DNA from: Firmicutes bacterium UBA3936 | GTDB taxonomy: Bacteria; Bacillota; Dethiobacteria; Dethiobacterales; Dethiobacteraceae | Reading direction: 5' to 3' | DNA: 39,958 bases | NCBI GenBank assembly: GCA_002385745.1 | Contig: DGEC01000063.1 | Coordinates: 1 to 39,958, forward strand | Part shown: positions 15,852 through 23,794 of the stretch, in pieces | Layout: the number at the start of each line of letters is the position of its first letter | Numbering within the stretch: the first letter of the stretch is position 1 | Translations under genes and position numbers: made by a program | The notes under the pieces: model-generated | Seen by the model: only the letters and a program-made list of their open reading frames with translations | Told to the model about the DNA's origin: nothing | Database searches by the model: none

Positions 15852-17042
15852 CTAACGGAGATATCCCAGGGGGTTGACCCTTTCTCCGTTAACACGCACT
15901 TCAAAGTGCAGGTGCGGTCCCGTTGAATAACCTGTACTGCCGACAATGGCTATCGCCTGCCCCTGAACGACAGCTTGTCCACTTTTAACCAGGAAGGAGT
16001 CACAGTGAGCATAAACTGTGGAAATACCGTTGTGATGATCAATAATAACCAAATTTCCATAACCGCCGTTCATGGGATATGTATAAGCCGTACCGGAATC
16101 GGCAGCCAGTATCCTCACCGGGTTGCCGGTATAGCTGCGGGATTTGGGCCAGCGGCTGTGAGGAATGCCGATGTCCAGGCCGCCGTGGAAAGCTCCCTTT
16201 CTGCCGCTGATAGGATCCGTCCTGTACCCGTAATGGGAAGTAATCCATCCCCTGCCGTAATCCTCGACAGGCCAAATCAGCGTTCCGGTACCCCGGGATG
16301 CCGTACCGCTCTGGGCGGCTTGCATCCTCTTGATTAATTCCGTCAGCTTTTTAGCTTCTTCTTCCAGTTTTTCTATTTGCCTGTTTGTCTCCTCATAATC
16401 CGCCTGCAGTACGGCCACCAAGTTCTGCCGTTCGGTTCTTTTTTTCTCCACTTCCTGTTTTTTATTCAGGTTTTCGCGGCGCAGCGCCAGAAGCTCCTGC
16501 CGCTGTTCCTCCAGGGTCTCCTTTAACGCAATAATGTTGTCTCTTTCCTGCTGGCATTCTTCGAGGAGTGTCTTATCCTTGTCTATCAGTTGCTGCAAAT
16601 CATTATAACGGGTAAGAAAATCAATAAAGGATGTGCTGCTTAACAAAACTTCCAGGAAACTGACATTTCCGTGTTTATGTATAACCCGCAACCGCACAGC
16701 CAGAAGCTCTTCAAGCTGTGCCACCTTTTCTTCCGCTGCCTGCAGCTTGGCCTCAGTCTCGGCAATTTTATCTTCAGTTGTCGAAATCTTTTTGTTAAGG
16801 GAACTAATTTCTCCCTCAAGCAAAGCAATTTCTTTTTTAAGGGTATCTATTTCCCTTAACAGTCTCGTCTGCTCTTTCTTGTTCTGACTTAGTTCCTCCT
16901 TGCGGCTCTGAATATCCTTTTGCACATCTTTCAACTCTTGTTGTGTTTCACTGATACTGCTGCCGGCAAAGGCAGGCAGGACAAAAACACACAACATAAT
17001 TGCGACAAGCAGCAGAATAAAGGATTTCTTGCTTCCGGGCAT
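15852..17042 (-). CDS. Murein hydrolase/activator with coiled coil and M23 peptidase domain (CwlO/EnvC/PcsB role)
   Basis: A secreted 396-residue protein. A signal peptide (FILLLVAIMLCVFVLPAFAG) precedes a long coiled coil (residues about 27-250, rich in Glu, Lys, Leu and Gln) and a C-terminal M23 lytic-transglycosylase-factor domain. Zinc-ligand motifs are HGGLDI and the HLHFEV pair, with YAHCDS before it, so the enzyme looks catalytically competent. In Gram-positives such coiled-coil hydrolases (PcsB, CwlO) are regulated by the FtsEX ABC transporter, whose genes lie immediately upstream: this ATG begins 12 bases after the ftsX stop and follows GAGGAGGAG. The catalytic domain is M23 rather than the NlpC/P60 or CHAP domain of CwlO and PcsB, so I give no gene symbol. 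Confidence 0.9.
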   Translation of the reverse strand: MPGSKKSFILLLVAIMLCVFVLPAFAGSSISETQQELKDVQKDIQSRKEELSQNKKEQTRLLREIDTLKKEIALLEGEISSLNKKISTTEDKIAETEAKLQAAEEKVAQLEELLAVRLRVIHKHGNVSFLEVLLSSTSFIDFLTRYNDLQQLIDKDKTLLEECQQERDNIIALKETLEEQRQELLALRRENLNKKQEVEKKRTERQNLVAVLQADYEETNRQIEKLEEEAKKLTELIKRMQAAQSGTASRGTGTLIWPVEDYGRGWITSHYGYRTDPISGRKGAFHGGLDIGIPHSRWPKSRSYTGNPVRILAADSGTAYTYPMNGGYGNLVIIDHHNGISTVYAHCDSFLVKSGQAVVQGQAIAIVGSTGYSTGPHLHFEVRVNGERVNPLGYLR

Positions 17043-17054
17043 TAATTCTCCTCC

Positions 17055-17942
17055 TCAAACTTTGAGAAATCTTCGTACGGATAATGCGCTGCCTAAAGCA
17101 CCGATAATTGTACCCAACAGCAAAAGCAGCTTTATCAGTTCGCCTATAACCAAATAGGAAGGTAGCAACGGCAAAAAATTAATGTTTGTCTGTGACCAGT
17201 TCACCGCTTCCCCGTACAGGTAATAAAGGAGCAGTGAGGGTATCAGAGCACCTATCAGACCGAGAATAATACCTTCAATGACAAAGGGCCAGCGGATAAA
17301 CCACTCTGTAGCCCCCACCCACTTCATAATCATAATTTCCTTGGAGCGGGCATTGACGGTTAACTTGATGGTATTGGCGATTAAAAACATTGCCGTAACT
17401 GCAAGCCCCACCATAAATGTCAGGCCTATCCACCTGACCACGCTGCCGACGCGGAAAAGCTTTTCTACAACACCGGCGCCATATTCAACATCGGCAATTC
17501 CCGGTATTTTCTCAAGCTTGCCTGCAACTACAGGAACATCCTGCGGTACAATTGTTCTGATTTCAAAGGAATGGGGCAGCGGGTTGCGTTCTTCATCCTC
17601 GTAACCTTCCACCCATTCCTCACCCATTCGTTCCTTCAGCCGCTGCAGGGCTTCGCTTTTGGAAACAAAACGGACTTCTTCCACTTCCGGCAGTTGAATA
17701 ACTGTGACGCGCAATTGTTCGATTTCCTCAGCGGTAAGATCTTCGGCCACCTCGGCGATTATTTCCACCTGGCTTTCCAATTCCGCAGTAATGTGCTCGG
17801 CATTGAGGTTGACCAGATAAAAAGTACCAAGGATAAATAGGGAAACTGCAACCACAGAGACGGATGCAAAGCTCATCCAACCGTTTCGTCCAATGCTGAG
17901 AAATGCTTCTTTGATGTAGTGCAAAATGTTTCTAATGAGCAT
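17055..17942 (-). CDS. ftsX: Cell division ABC transporter permease FtsX
   Basis: FtsX is the four-span membrane partner of the FtsE ATPase and transmits ATP-driven changes to extracellular murein hydrolases. The 295-residue protein has a cytoplasmic start (NILHYIKEAFLSIGRNGWMS), a first span near residues 25-45, an extracellular domain of about 125 residues (including VEEVRFVSKSEALQRLKERM, typical of the family), and three C-terminal spans (WIGLTFMVGLAVTAMFLIAN, GIILGLIGALIPSLLLYYLYG and LLLLLGTIIGALGSALSV). Its ATG directly abuts the ftsE stop codon, so the two are translationally coupled. The expected effector, a coiled-coil M23 hydrolase, follows 12 bases downstream. Confidence 0.97.
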   Translation of the reverse strand: MLIRNILHYIKEAFLSIGRNGWMSFASVSVVAVSLFILGTFYLVNLNAEHITAELESQVEIIAEVAEDLTAEEIEQLRVTVIQLPEVEEVRFVSKSEALQRLKERMGEEWVEGYEDEERNPLPHSFEIRTIVPQDVPVVAGKLEKIPGIADVEYGAGVVEKLFRVGSVVRWIGLTFMVGLAVTAMFLIANTIKLTVNARSKEIMIMKWVGATEWFIRWPFVIEGIILGLIGALIPSLLLYYLYGEAVNWSQTNINFLPLLPSYLVIGELIKLLLLLGTIIGALGSALSVRRFLKV

Positions 17943-18620
17943 TTAGCTGTATTCTCCCCTCTGCTCGTCCCGGATGATCCTACCGTTCTCCAGAGCAATC
18001 ACCCTTTTTTTCAGGGCATTTACAATTTCCCTGTCATGGGTAGCCATAATAACCGTTGTACCGCGGATATTGATGGCTTTTAAATGCTCAATTATTTCCA
18101 TAGACGTTTTGGGGTCAAGGTTGCCCGTCGGTTCATCGGCAATAATCAGGGAAGGGTTGTTAACAATTGCCCTGGCCAAGCATACCCGCTGCTGTTCACC
18201 TCCTGAGAGTTCCTGCGGTTTCATGCGTGCCTTGTCAAGCAGGCCAACTGCTTCCAATGCTTCCGGCACCCGCCGGCGGATGTCCCGCGGCCGTGCGCCC
18301 ACAACCTGCATTGCAAAAGCCACATTGTCATAAACACAGCGGTTTTCAAGCAGACGGAAATCCTGAAAAACAACTCCGATACTTCTCCTGTAGGCCGGAA
18401 TCTCCCGGCGGCGCAGGCGTGTCAATTCTTTGCCAAGTACCTTAATCTTTCCGGCCGTAGGTGGAAATTCCAAACCCAACAGGCGTATTAATGTCGATTT
18501 TCCCGCTCCACTGGCACCAACCACAAAAACAAATTCATTTCTGTCGATATTCAGGTTAATATCATTAAGGGCTCTGACGCCATTGGGATACACCATGTTA
18601 ACGTGCCTGATCTCAATCAT
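17943..18620 (-). CDS. ftsE: Cell division ATP-binding protein FtsE
   Basis: The ABC ATPase of the FtsEX complex, 225 residues. Walker A is GASGAGKSTLIRLL, the Q-loop is VVFQDFRLL, the signature is LSGGEQQRVCLARA, Walker B is LIIADEPTGNLDP, and the switch His is in MATHDREIV. All catalytic motifs are intact. I use the ATG at 18620, which lies 11 bases after GGAG; the in-frame GTG at 18632 overlaps that same ribosome binding site and is unlikely. It heads an ftsE-ftsX-M23 hydrolase operon that ends at the terminator at 15796-15839. Confidence 0.97.
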   Translation of the reverse strand: MIEIRHVNMVYPNGVRALNDINLNIDRNEFVFVVGASGAGKSTLIRLLGLEFPPTAGKIKVLGKELTRLRRREIPAYRRSIGVVFQDFRLLENRCVYDNVAFAMQVVGARPRDIRRRVPEALEAVGLLDKARMKPQELSGGEQQRVCLARAIVNNPSLIIADEPTGNLDPKTSMEIIEHLKAINIRGTTVIMATHDREIVNALKKRVIALENGRIIRDEQRGEYS

Positions 18621-18710
18621 GCTGTTATTCACTCCTGTTGGCAGAGCTGCACTTGTTTACAAAAGCTAACAAGATTGTTACACGTGCTTAACATAATTTC
18701 GACAGGGATA

Positions 18711-18740
18711 TAAAAAAACCTTTTTTGAAAGACAAATTAT
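18711..18740 (-). promoter_or_regulatory. Possible promoter of ftsE-ftsX
   Basis: The minus strand has TTGTCT and TATATC separated by 17 bases in the AT-rich gap between the pyr terminator and ftsE. Each hexamer matches the consensus at four of six positions. The coordinates are approximate and the call rests only on this pattern. Confidence 0.35.
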
Positions 18741-18796
18741 TTTTACTGTTTTTTATATTCTTGGGAAAATAATTTCTTTCTTGACGAAACAGGCAA

Positions 18797-18825
18797 CAAA
18801 AAAACATGCAGACTAAATCTGCATG
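18797..18825 (-). terminator. Rho-independent terminator of the pyr operon
   Basis: An 8-bp perfect stem, CATGCAGA with TCTGCATG around a five-base loop (arms 18818-18825 and 18805-18812), is followed on the minus strand by seven consecutive T. It lies about 40 bases after the pyrE stop. Confidence 0.9.
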
Positions 18826-18865
18826 CCAAAAGTCGCTATCTTATAACTACAATCTTACAGGCGGG

Positions 18866-19432
18866 CTACTTGCGGCTGCCGGGTTTGACAGCCGGAACGC
18901 CTTTCTTACAGAGCGGGCAATCTGCCGGATCATAGGAAGCGATATCAAGCTGCAGCAGGGCCCGGAATGGAACCCCGAAATCGGCCTTGCCACCGCTGCG
19001 ATCGACAAGGCAGCCAATACCGCAAATCTCACCCTTGTGACTGCGAACAACTTCCATAACTTCCCAGACAGATCCTCCCGTTGTAACCACATCCTCAAGA
19101 ATCAGTACCTTCTCTCCCGGGGTTATTGAAAACCCGCGCCGCAGCGTCATCACACCGTCTTGATCCCGCTCGGCAAACAATGCCCGGGCCCCCAGTGCCC
19201 GGGCCGTTTCATAGGCGATTATAACTCCGCCCAAGGCAGGCCCAATGCATATATCAGGCTTTGTCTCCGCAAATTTTTCCGCCAGCCGGCGGCAAATTTC
19301 CCCGGCATAACGGGGATGCTGAAAAACACGGGCACACTGCAGGTAACGGTTGCTGTGCCGCCCGGAGGACAAAAGAAAATGACCCTGCATTAATACGCCT
19401 GTTTCTTCCAGTATCTTTATAATATCCTGCAA
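18866..19432 (-). CDS. pyrE: Orotate phosphoribosyltransferase
   Basis: PyrE joins orotate to PRPP to give orotidine 5'-phosphate, the fifth step of pyrimidine synthesis. The 188-residue protein shows the conserved opening HFLLSSGRHSNRYLQ and the PRPP-binding loop VLILEDVVTTGGS near residues 108-120. The start is TTG at 19432, ten bases after AAGGAGG; there is no ATG nearby that fits. It is the last gene of the pyr cluster, 15 bases after pyrF, and is followed by a strong terminator. The extended C-terminus with CPLCKKG (residues about 170-176) is of the type found in archaeal/clostridial-form PyrE. Confidence 0.95.
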   Translation of the reverse strand: MQDIIKILEETGVLMQGHFLLSSGRHSNRYLQCARVFQHPRYAGEICRRLAEKFAETKPDICIGPALGGVIIAYETARALGARALFAERDQDGVMTLRRGFSITPGEKVLILEDVVTTGGSVWEVMEVVRSHKGEICGIGCLVDRSGGKADFGVPFRALLQLDIASYDPADCPLCKKGVPAVKPGSRK

Positions 19433-19447
19433 AAACTGCCAACCTCC

Positions 19448-20161
19448 TTATATTTCACCGGCGAGCTCCGCAAGCAGCCTTGCGGCTGCTTCCCGAGGCG
19501 ATGGAGCCGCCGTTATGGGGCGTCCGACTACCAGGTAGTCTGCACCCAGCTTAAGCGCCTCCTTTGGAGTCACAACCCGCCGCTGATCATTGTCCGCCGC
19601 CCAGACGGGCCGGATTCCCGGCGTAACAACAAGAAAATTCCGGCCGCAGGCTTTCCTGATTACAGGTATCTCCCGGGCTGAAGCCACCACACCGTCCAGG
19701 CCGGCTTCCTGACACAGGCAAGCCAGCGCGGCAACCTGCTCCTCCACAGTGCGGCTGAGTCCGGTTTCCAAAAGTTCTTCCCCGGAAAGGGATGTAAGCA
19801 CAGTAACACCTATCAGCAGGGGAGCAGGTCGGTTTAACAATTTAGCCCTATTGCCTGCAGCCTTAACAGCTGCCTCCAGCATCCGGCGGCCGCCGGCAGC
19901 ATGGAAATTAATCATAAAGGCACCCGTATCCACCGCCGCTTCGGCAGCCCGTCCTACGGTATTGGGAATATCATGAAACTTTAAATCAAGAAAAACTTTA
20001 TGGCCATCCTCCGTCAACGACCTGACTATTTGCGGCCCTGCCCGGCCGTAAAGCTGCAGGCCCACTTTGAAAGCTCCCGCATAATCCCGCAGTTGATCCG
20101 CCAATGCCAGGGCCTCATGCTCATTTTCCACATCCAGTGCCACTATAATTCTTTCCCGCAT
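19448..20161 (-). CDS. pyrF: Orotidine 5'-phosphate decarboxylase
   Basis: PyrF decarboxylates orotidine 5'-phosphate to UMP. The 237-residue product has the opening IIVALDVENEHEALALADQL, the substrate Lys in AFKVGLQL, the catalytic FLDLKFHDIPNTV segment containing the Asp-x-Lys-x-x-Asp tetrad elements, and the phosphate-binding VVTPGIRP and VGRPITAA. I use the ATG at 20161 (MRERIIVALD), because the 32 residues before it in the longer reading to 20257 are unlike any family member and overlap pyrD. The ribosome binding site is modest (GGCGGGA, ten bases upstream). It starts seven bases after the pyrD stop. Confidence 0.95.
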   Translation of the reverse strand: MRERIIVALDVENEHEALALADQLRDYAGAFKVGLQLYGRAGPQIVRSLTEDGHKVFLDLKFHDIPNTVGRAAEAAVDTGAFMINFHAAGGRRMLEAAVKAAGNRAKLLNRPAPLLIGVTVLTSLSGEELLETGLSRTVEEQVAALACLCQEAGLDGVVASAREIPVIRKACGRNFLVVTPGIRPVWAADNDQRRVVTPKEALKLGADYLVVGRPITAAPSPREAAARLLAELAGEI

Positions 20162-20168
20162 TATGTTG

Positions 20169-21092
20169 CTATCCCGCCTTTCCCTTCTTCGCCAAGCCGA
20201 TAATCTCACCGACAGAGTTGAAATTATTCTCCTGCAGATAAGCTGCAATACCGTCAATTACTTCAGGGCAGACAAGGGGATTGACAAAATTCGCAGTGCC
20301 GATGGCCACTGCCGAGGCCCCTGCCAGCAAAAATTCCACGGCATCTTCCGCACTGCTGATGCCGCCCATGCCGATAACCGGCAGTTTTACGGCGTCGCTC
20401 ACCTGCCAGACAAAGTGCAGGGCAACCGGTTTGACGGCCGGCCCGGATAATCCACCGGTCACGTTGCCCAGAAGCGGCCGGCGCTTTTGAATATCTATTG
20501 CCGTACCCACCAGGGTATTGATCAGGGAAAGGGCGTCGGCGCCGGCATCCTCCGCCGCCCTGGCCAGGGGTGTAATGTCTGTCACATTGGGAGACAGTTT
20601 AACGATCAGCGTCTTTTTTGTTGCCGCCCGCAAAAGGGAAACCAGCTCATAAATAACTCCGGGATCCGTGCCAAAAGACAGCCCGCCCGCCTTAATATTA
20701 GGGCAGGAAACATTAATTTCATAGGCCGATGCCGCCTCTTCCTTCTCCAGTGTTTGTATTACCTGCAGGTATTCTTCTTTACTGTTGCCGGCTACATTAA
20801 CGATAACGGGAATCCCGTATCCGGCAAGCTGCCCGATTCTGAGGCGGGCTTCTTCCGCTCCCGGATTCTGCAGCCCAATGGCGTTTAAAATTCCGGCCGG
20901 AGTTTCCGCTATCCGCGGCGGCTTATTTCCCGGCCGCGGCCTCATGGTTGTCCCTTTAACGACAATGGCACCCAGCCGTGACAGGTTAAAAAAACGGGCA
21001 TACTCTTCACCATAGCCGAAACAACCTGAAGCGGGCATAACCGGGTTTTTCAATATTAATTTGCCGATTTTAACAGACAAATCTACAGTCAT
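20169..21092 (-). CDS. pyrD: Dihydroorotate dehydrogenase, catalytic subunit (class 1B)
   Basis: The FMN-containing PyrDB subunit oxidises dihydroorotate to orotate and passes electrons to PyrK. The 307-residue protein has the family features NPVMPASGCFGYG near the N-terminus, YEINVSCPN with the class 1 catalytic Cys near residue 129, VKLSPNVTD with the flavin-contacting Lys, LINTLVG, and the FMN phosphate loop IGMGGISS. Its ATG overlaps the pyrK stop by four bases (ATGA), which supports stoichiometric synthesis of the two subunits. The class 1B type is NAD-linked and expected in an anaerobe. Confidence 0.97.
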   Translation of the reverse strand: MTVDLSVKIGKLILKNPVMPASGCFGYGEEYARFFNLSRLGAIVVKGTTMRPRPGNKPPRIAETPAGILNAIGLQNPGAEEARLRIGQLAGYGIPVIVNVAGNSKEEYLQVIQTLEKEEAASAYEINVSCPNIKAGGLSFGTDPGVIYELVSLLRAATKKTLIVKLSPNVTDITPLARAAEDAGADALSLINTLVGTAIDIQKRRPLLGNVTGGLSGPAVKPVALHFVWQVSDAVKLPVIGMGGISSAEDAVEFLLAGASAVAIGTANFVNPLVCPEVIDGIAAYLQENNFNSVGEIIGLAKKGKAG

Positions 21093-21844
21093 GCGGGGAA
21101 AACCTCCTCCGCTGCAAAAACCGGTCCGTCAGCACAGACGCGCCGGTAACGGCCGTCGGCGCCGGGGATTACACAACCCAGGCAGGCTCCGACTCCGCAG
21201 GCCATCCGCGCCTCCAGGGAAACAAAACAGCGGGAGTTGAAGCCGGCAGCTATGGCTGCAGCCCCCCGCAGCATCGGTTCAGGACCGCAGGCAAAAACTA
21301 CACCCGGACGCCGGCTTAATTCTTCCTGCAGCAGTTCAGTTACCGGACCTTGCCGACCGAAGCTGCCGTCATCCGTTGCCGCCGCATAATGCCGGACAAG
21401 CGAACGGTATTGTTCCTGCAAAACCAGTGCCGCAGCAGTTCTTGCCCCGTAGAGAAAAGTAACATCCCTGCCGGCCGACTTTAAAGCATGGAGCAAATAA
21501 TAAAGGGGAGCTGCACCCATGCCGCCGGCAACCACAACGGCCCGCCCTTCTTCAGGAAGAGGAAACCCTCGCCCCAGCGGGCCGGTCACTTCCAGAATTT
21601 CGCCTTCTTTCTTTGCCGCAAGCAAATTTGTGCCCCTGCCTGTTACCTGATAAAGAAGCACAAGTCTACTGCCGTTGCAATAGTGTATACTGAAGGGCCT
21701 TTTAAGCAAAGGGTCTGCTGTCGACGAAACACCAACCTGGACAAACTGCCCGGGAACAGCCGCAAGGCCGCCTGCCAGCGTCAGGCGGTAAATATCCTTG
21801 CCTACTTTTTCCTGCTGTACAATTTCCATAGCCTGTTTTCTCAT
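21089..21844 (-). CDS. pyrK: Dihydroorotate dehydrogenase electron transfer subunit
   Basis: PyrK carries FAD and a [2Fe-2S] cluster and links PyrD to NAD+. The 251-residue protein has a ferredoxin-reductase-like FAD domain (PLLKRPFSIHYC, with the RPFS flavin motif), an NAD-binding domain (VVAGGMGAAPLYYLL, then VFACGPEPML), and a C-terminal cluster of four cysteines (ACGVGACLGC and RVC) for the iron-sulfur centre. The ATG at 21844 overlaps the pyrC stop by four bases and has AAGGA eight bases upstream; a second Met five residues later is less likely. Confidence 0.96.
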   Translation of the reverse strand: MRKQAMEIVQQEKVGKDIYRLTLAGGLAAVPGQFVQVGVSSTADPLLKRPFSIHYCNGSRLVLLYQVTGRGTNLLAAKKEGEILEVTGPLGRGFPLPEEGRAVVVAGGMGAAPLYYLLHALKSAGRDVTFLYGARTAAALVLQEQYRSLVRHYAAATDDGSFGRQGPVTELLQEELSRRPGVVFACGPEPMLRGAAAIAAGFNSRCFVSLEARMACGVGACLGCVIPGADGRYRRVCADGPVFAAEEVFPA

Positions 21845-23148
21845 TGTTCCAATCCTTCACCGTAATTTATCACACCGTCACGCATTACAACCCTTCCGCC
21901 GACGATAGTCATAACGGGGAACCCGTAAACTTTCCAACCGTGAAAAGGCGTGTTTTTCCCCTTGGAACAGAAGAAGTTGCTGTCAATTGTTCTTTCCTCC
22001 TGCAAGTTAAAAGCCGCGATATCGGCAGGACTTCCGGGCGCAAGCGTGCCATAGGGGAGTTTCAAAATTTCCGCCGGGCGGCAGGACATTTTAGCAACCA
22101 GCCGGTCAAGGGTGATTATGCCCGGTCTGACCAGATAGGTATAAAGCAGGGGAAAAGCTGTCTCCAAGCCCACTACCCCAAAAGGGGCTGCCGTGAAATC
22201 CTGTTCCTTTTCAACCTCTGCGTGGGGGGCATGATCCGTCGCAACAACGTCAATTATATTTTCCGCCAAAGCCTGCACCAAAGCCTGCCGGTCCGCCTCA
22301 GAACGCAAAGGCGGCTTCATTTTTGCTGCCGTATTGTAGCCGTCTGCAGCCGCTTCCGAAAGCAGCAAATGGTGGGGTGTTGCTTCCGCCGTGACATTGA
22401 GTTGATACTTTTTTGCCAGGCGGATTATCTCTACCGATGAAGCGGACGAAACATGCATAAAATGGACATGGGCTCCCGTTTCGGCGGACAAAAGGGCATC
22501 ACGGGCAACCATTACAGTTTCCGAGCTGGCCGGAATGCCCGGCAGACCAAGTTTTTCCGCAATTTCCCCTTCATGCACCTGCCCGCACCCGGCAAGCGTC
22601 TCATCCTCACAATGTTCCAGCAGGGGAATGTCACAGCGGGCACAGACCTGCAGCGCCTGCCGCAACAAGCCGCTGTCCTGGACGCCCCGGCCGTCATCGG
22701 TAACGGCGCAAGCTCCTTCGCTTACCATGGCGGCAATGCCACTCAGTTCCCTGCCCTGCAGTCCTTTGGTAACTGCACCCACAGGAAAAACACGTGCCAG
22801 GCCTGCTTTGGCGGCAAGCCGTTTTATATGCCTGACTTTGCCGGCATCATCGGTAACAGGATTAGTATTGGGCATGGCCGTTACAGCGGTGTAACCGCCG
22901 GCTACCGCTGCGGCACACGCAGTAAGCACGGTCTCTTTATGTTCTTCCCCCGGCTCCCGCAGGTGGGTATGCAAATCAATTAATCCGGGGGTCAAAACGA
23001 GACCGCTTACATCTACCGGCTTCCTGCCCCTGGCCGATATCTTTTCAGCAATCTCCGCGACCAGACCGTCTCTGATTAAAAGGTCATAACGGCCGTGCAA
23101 CCGCTGACTGGGATCAACTATTGTGCCGCCCTGCAATACCTTTTCCAC
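21841..23148 (-). CDS. pyrC: Dihydroorotase
   Basis: A zinc amidohydrolase that closes carbamoyl-aspartate to dihydroorotate. The 435-residue protein is of the multifunctional (class I) type: metal motif DLHTHLREPG, then TAMPNTNPVTD, LEHCEDE, HFMHVSSA and ATDHAPH with the catalytic Asp. I chose the GTG at 23148, preceded by AAAGGA at a spacing of eight, because MEKVLQGGTIVDPSQ then fits the family N-terminus. The longer in-frame GTG at 23211 has no ribosome binding site and adds 21 unrelated residues. It is the first gene of pyrC-K-D-F-E. No pyrR, pyrB, carA or carB lies beside it, and I see no PyrR-type attenuator or convincing promoter in the roughly 95 bases upstream. Confidence 0.95.
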   Translation of the reverse strand: MEKVLQGGTIVDPSQRLHGRYDLLIRDGLVAEIAEKISARGRKPVDVSGLVLTPGLIDLHTHLREPGEEHKETVLTACAAAVAGGYTAVTAMPNTNPVTDDAGKVRHIKRLAAKAGLARVFPVGAVTKGLQGRELSGIAAMVSEGACAVTDDGRGVQDSGLLRQALQVCARCDIPLLEHCEDETLAGCGQVHEGEIAEKLGLPGIPASSETVMVARDALLSAETGAHVHFMHVSSASSVEIIRLAKKYQLNVTAEATPHHLLLSEAAADGYNTAAKMKPPLRSEADRQALVQALAENIIDVVATDHAPHAEVEKEQDFTAAPFGVVGLETAFPLLYTYLVRPGIITLDRLVAKMSCRPAEILKLPYGTLAPGSPADIAAFNLQEERTIDSNFFCSKGKNTPFHGWKVYGFPVMTIVGGRVVMRDGVINYGEGLEQ

Positions 23149-23244
23149 ACTGTCAATCCTTTCACAACTGATGGCCGTTTCCCCTGCGGCCTGCCGGTAA
23201 TAGTTCGCCACCTGCCAACATTTTTCCTTTTTTGCCCTGCAAGC

Positions 23245-23265
23245 AAAAAGGCGCCAAAAGCGCCT
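23245..23265 (-). terminator. Terminator-like hairpin between the 148-residue gene and pyrC
   Basis: A 6-bp stem AGGCGC with GCGCCT around TTTTG (arms 23260-23265 and 23249-23254) is followed on the minus strand by TTTTTGC. It lies eight bases after the stop of the 148-residue gene and would insulate pyrC from it. The stem is short, so some readthrough into pyrC is plausible. Confidence 0.6.
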
Positions 23266-23272
23266 GCAATAC

Positions 23273-23719
23273 TTAAAAAATTGGCAACACTATCTTTCTT
23301 CCCCTCTTGCAGTTGCGGTACAGGGGATGGAATATAACCTCATGATTAACTCGCCACAGATTGTTTTTATACTGTAAAGCCGTTTTCACACAGTGCTCCG
23401 GAAAATATTCGTAGCGCAGCAGGGGGGCCGTCCGGTAATACAAATCAAGGCCGCCCCGGCTTAGCGAAAGGGAACCGGGGAGCAGCAGCTCCCCTTTCCA
23501 TAAATCGTTGAGATAACCCTGTATTTGAAAGCTGTGAACACCCAGAGCACCCTTATAAAAATCATAGCTGACACCCACACGGTAAATGGCCGGTACTTTT
23601 GCCAGGGCCAAAAAAAGGAAGTTGTGAATTGTCCGTCTTTTGTCAAAGGGGAACAGGGCTAACAATTTCAATAATAAAATATGCTGCAAACTGTAGGTGA
23701 GCGTAGTCATATTGCCCAT
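23273..23719 (-). CDS. Unrecognised 148-residue protein (possible YwgA/DUF4065-like fold)
   Basis: I do not recognise this family with confidence. The protein is basic and aromatic-rich. Residues about 12-75 (KLLALFPFDKRRTIHNFLFL, then SYDFYKGALGVHSFQIQGYL) have a layout that recalls YwgA/DUF4065-type proteins, which pair an N-terminal helical bundle with a F-Y-x-G-P-x-S-like turn, but the match is by eye. There is no signal peptide or clear membrane segment, and the C-terminus is strongly basic (NCKRGRKIVL). The ATG at 23719 follows AGGAGCAGGA. It lies 75 bases downstream of the ComK-like gene in the same direction and ends at a hairpin, so it may share that gene's transcript. Confidence 0.65.
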   Translation of the reverse strand: MGNMTTLTYSLQHILLLKLLALFPFDKRRTIHNFLFLALAKVPAIYRVGVSYDFYKGALGVHSFQIQGYLNDLWKGELLLPGSLSLSRGGLDLYYRTAPLLRYEYFPEHCVKTALQYKNNLWRVNHEVIFHPLYRNCKRGRKIVLPIF

Positions 23720-23794
23720 GTCTTGTTCCTGCTCCTATTTACTGTTGAATCCTTTATCAGTCTTTTCACAAATCCATAAAATTATGCTTTTTTC

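Noticed and set aside
23149..23244. PyrR-binding attenuator or promoter ahead of pyrC
   Set aside because: No PyrR-type loop motif and no -35/-10 pair at acceptable spacing could be found.
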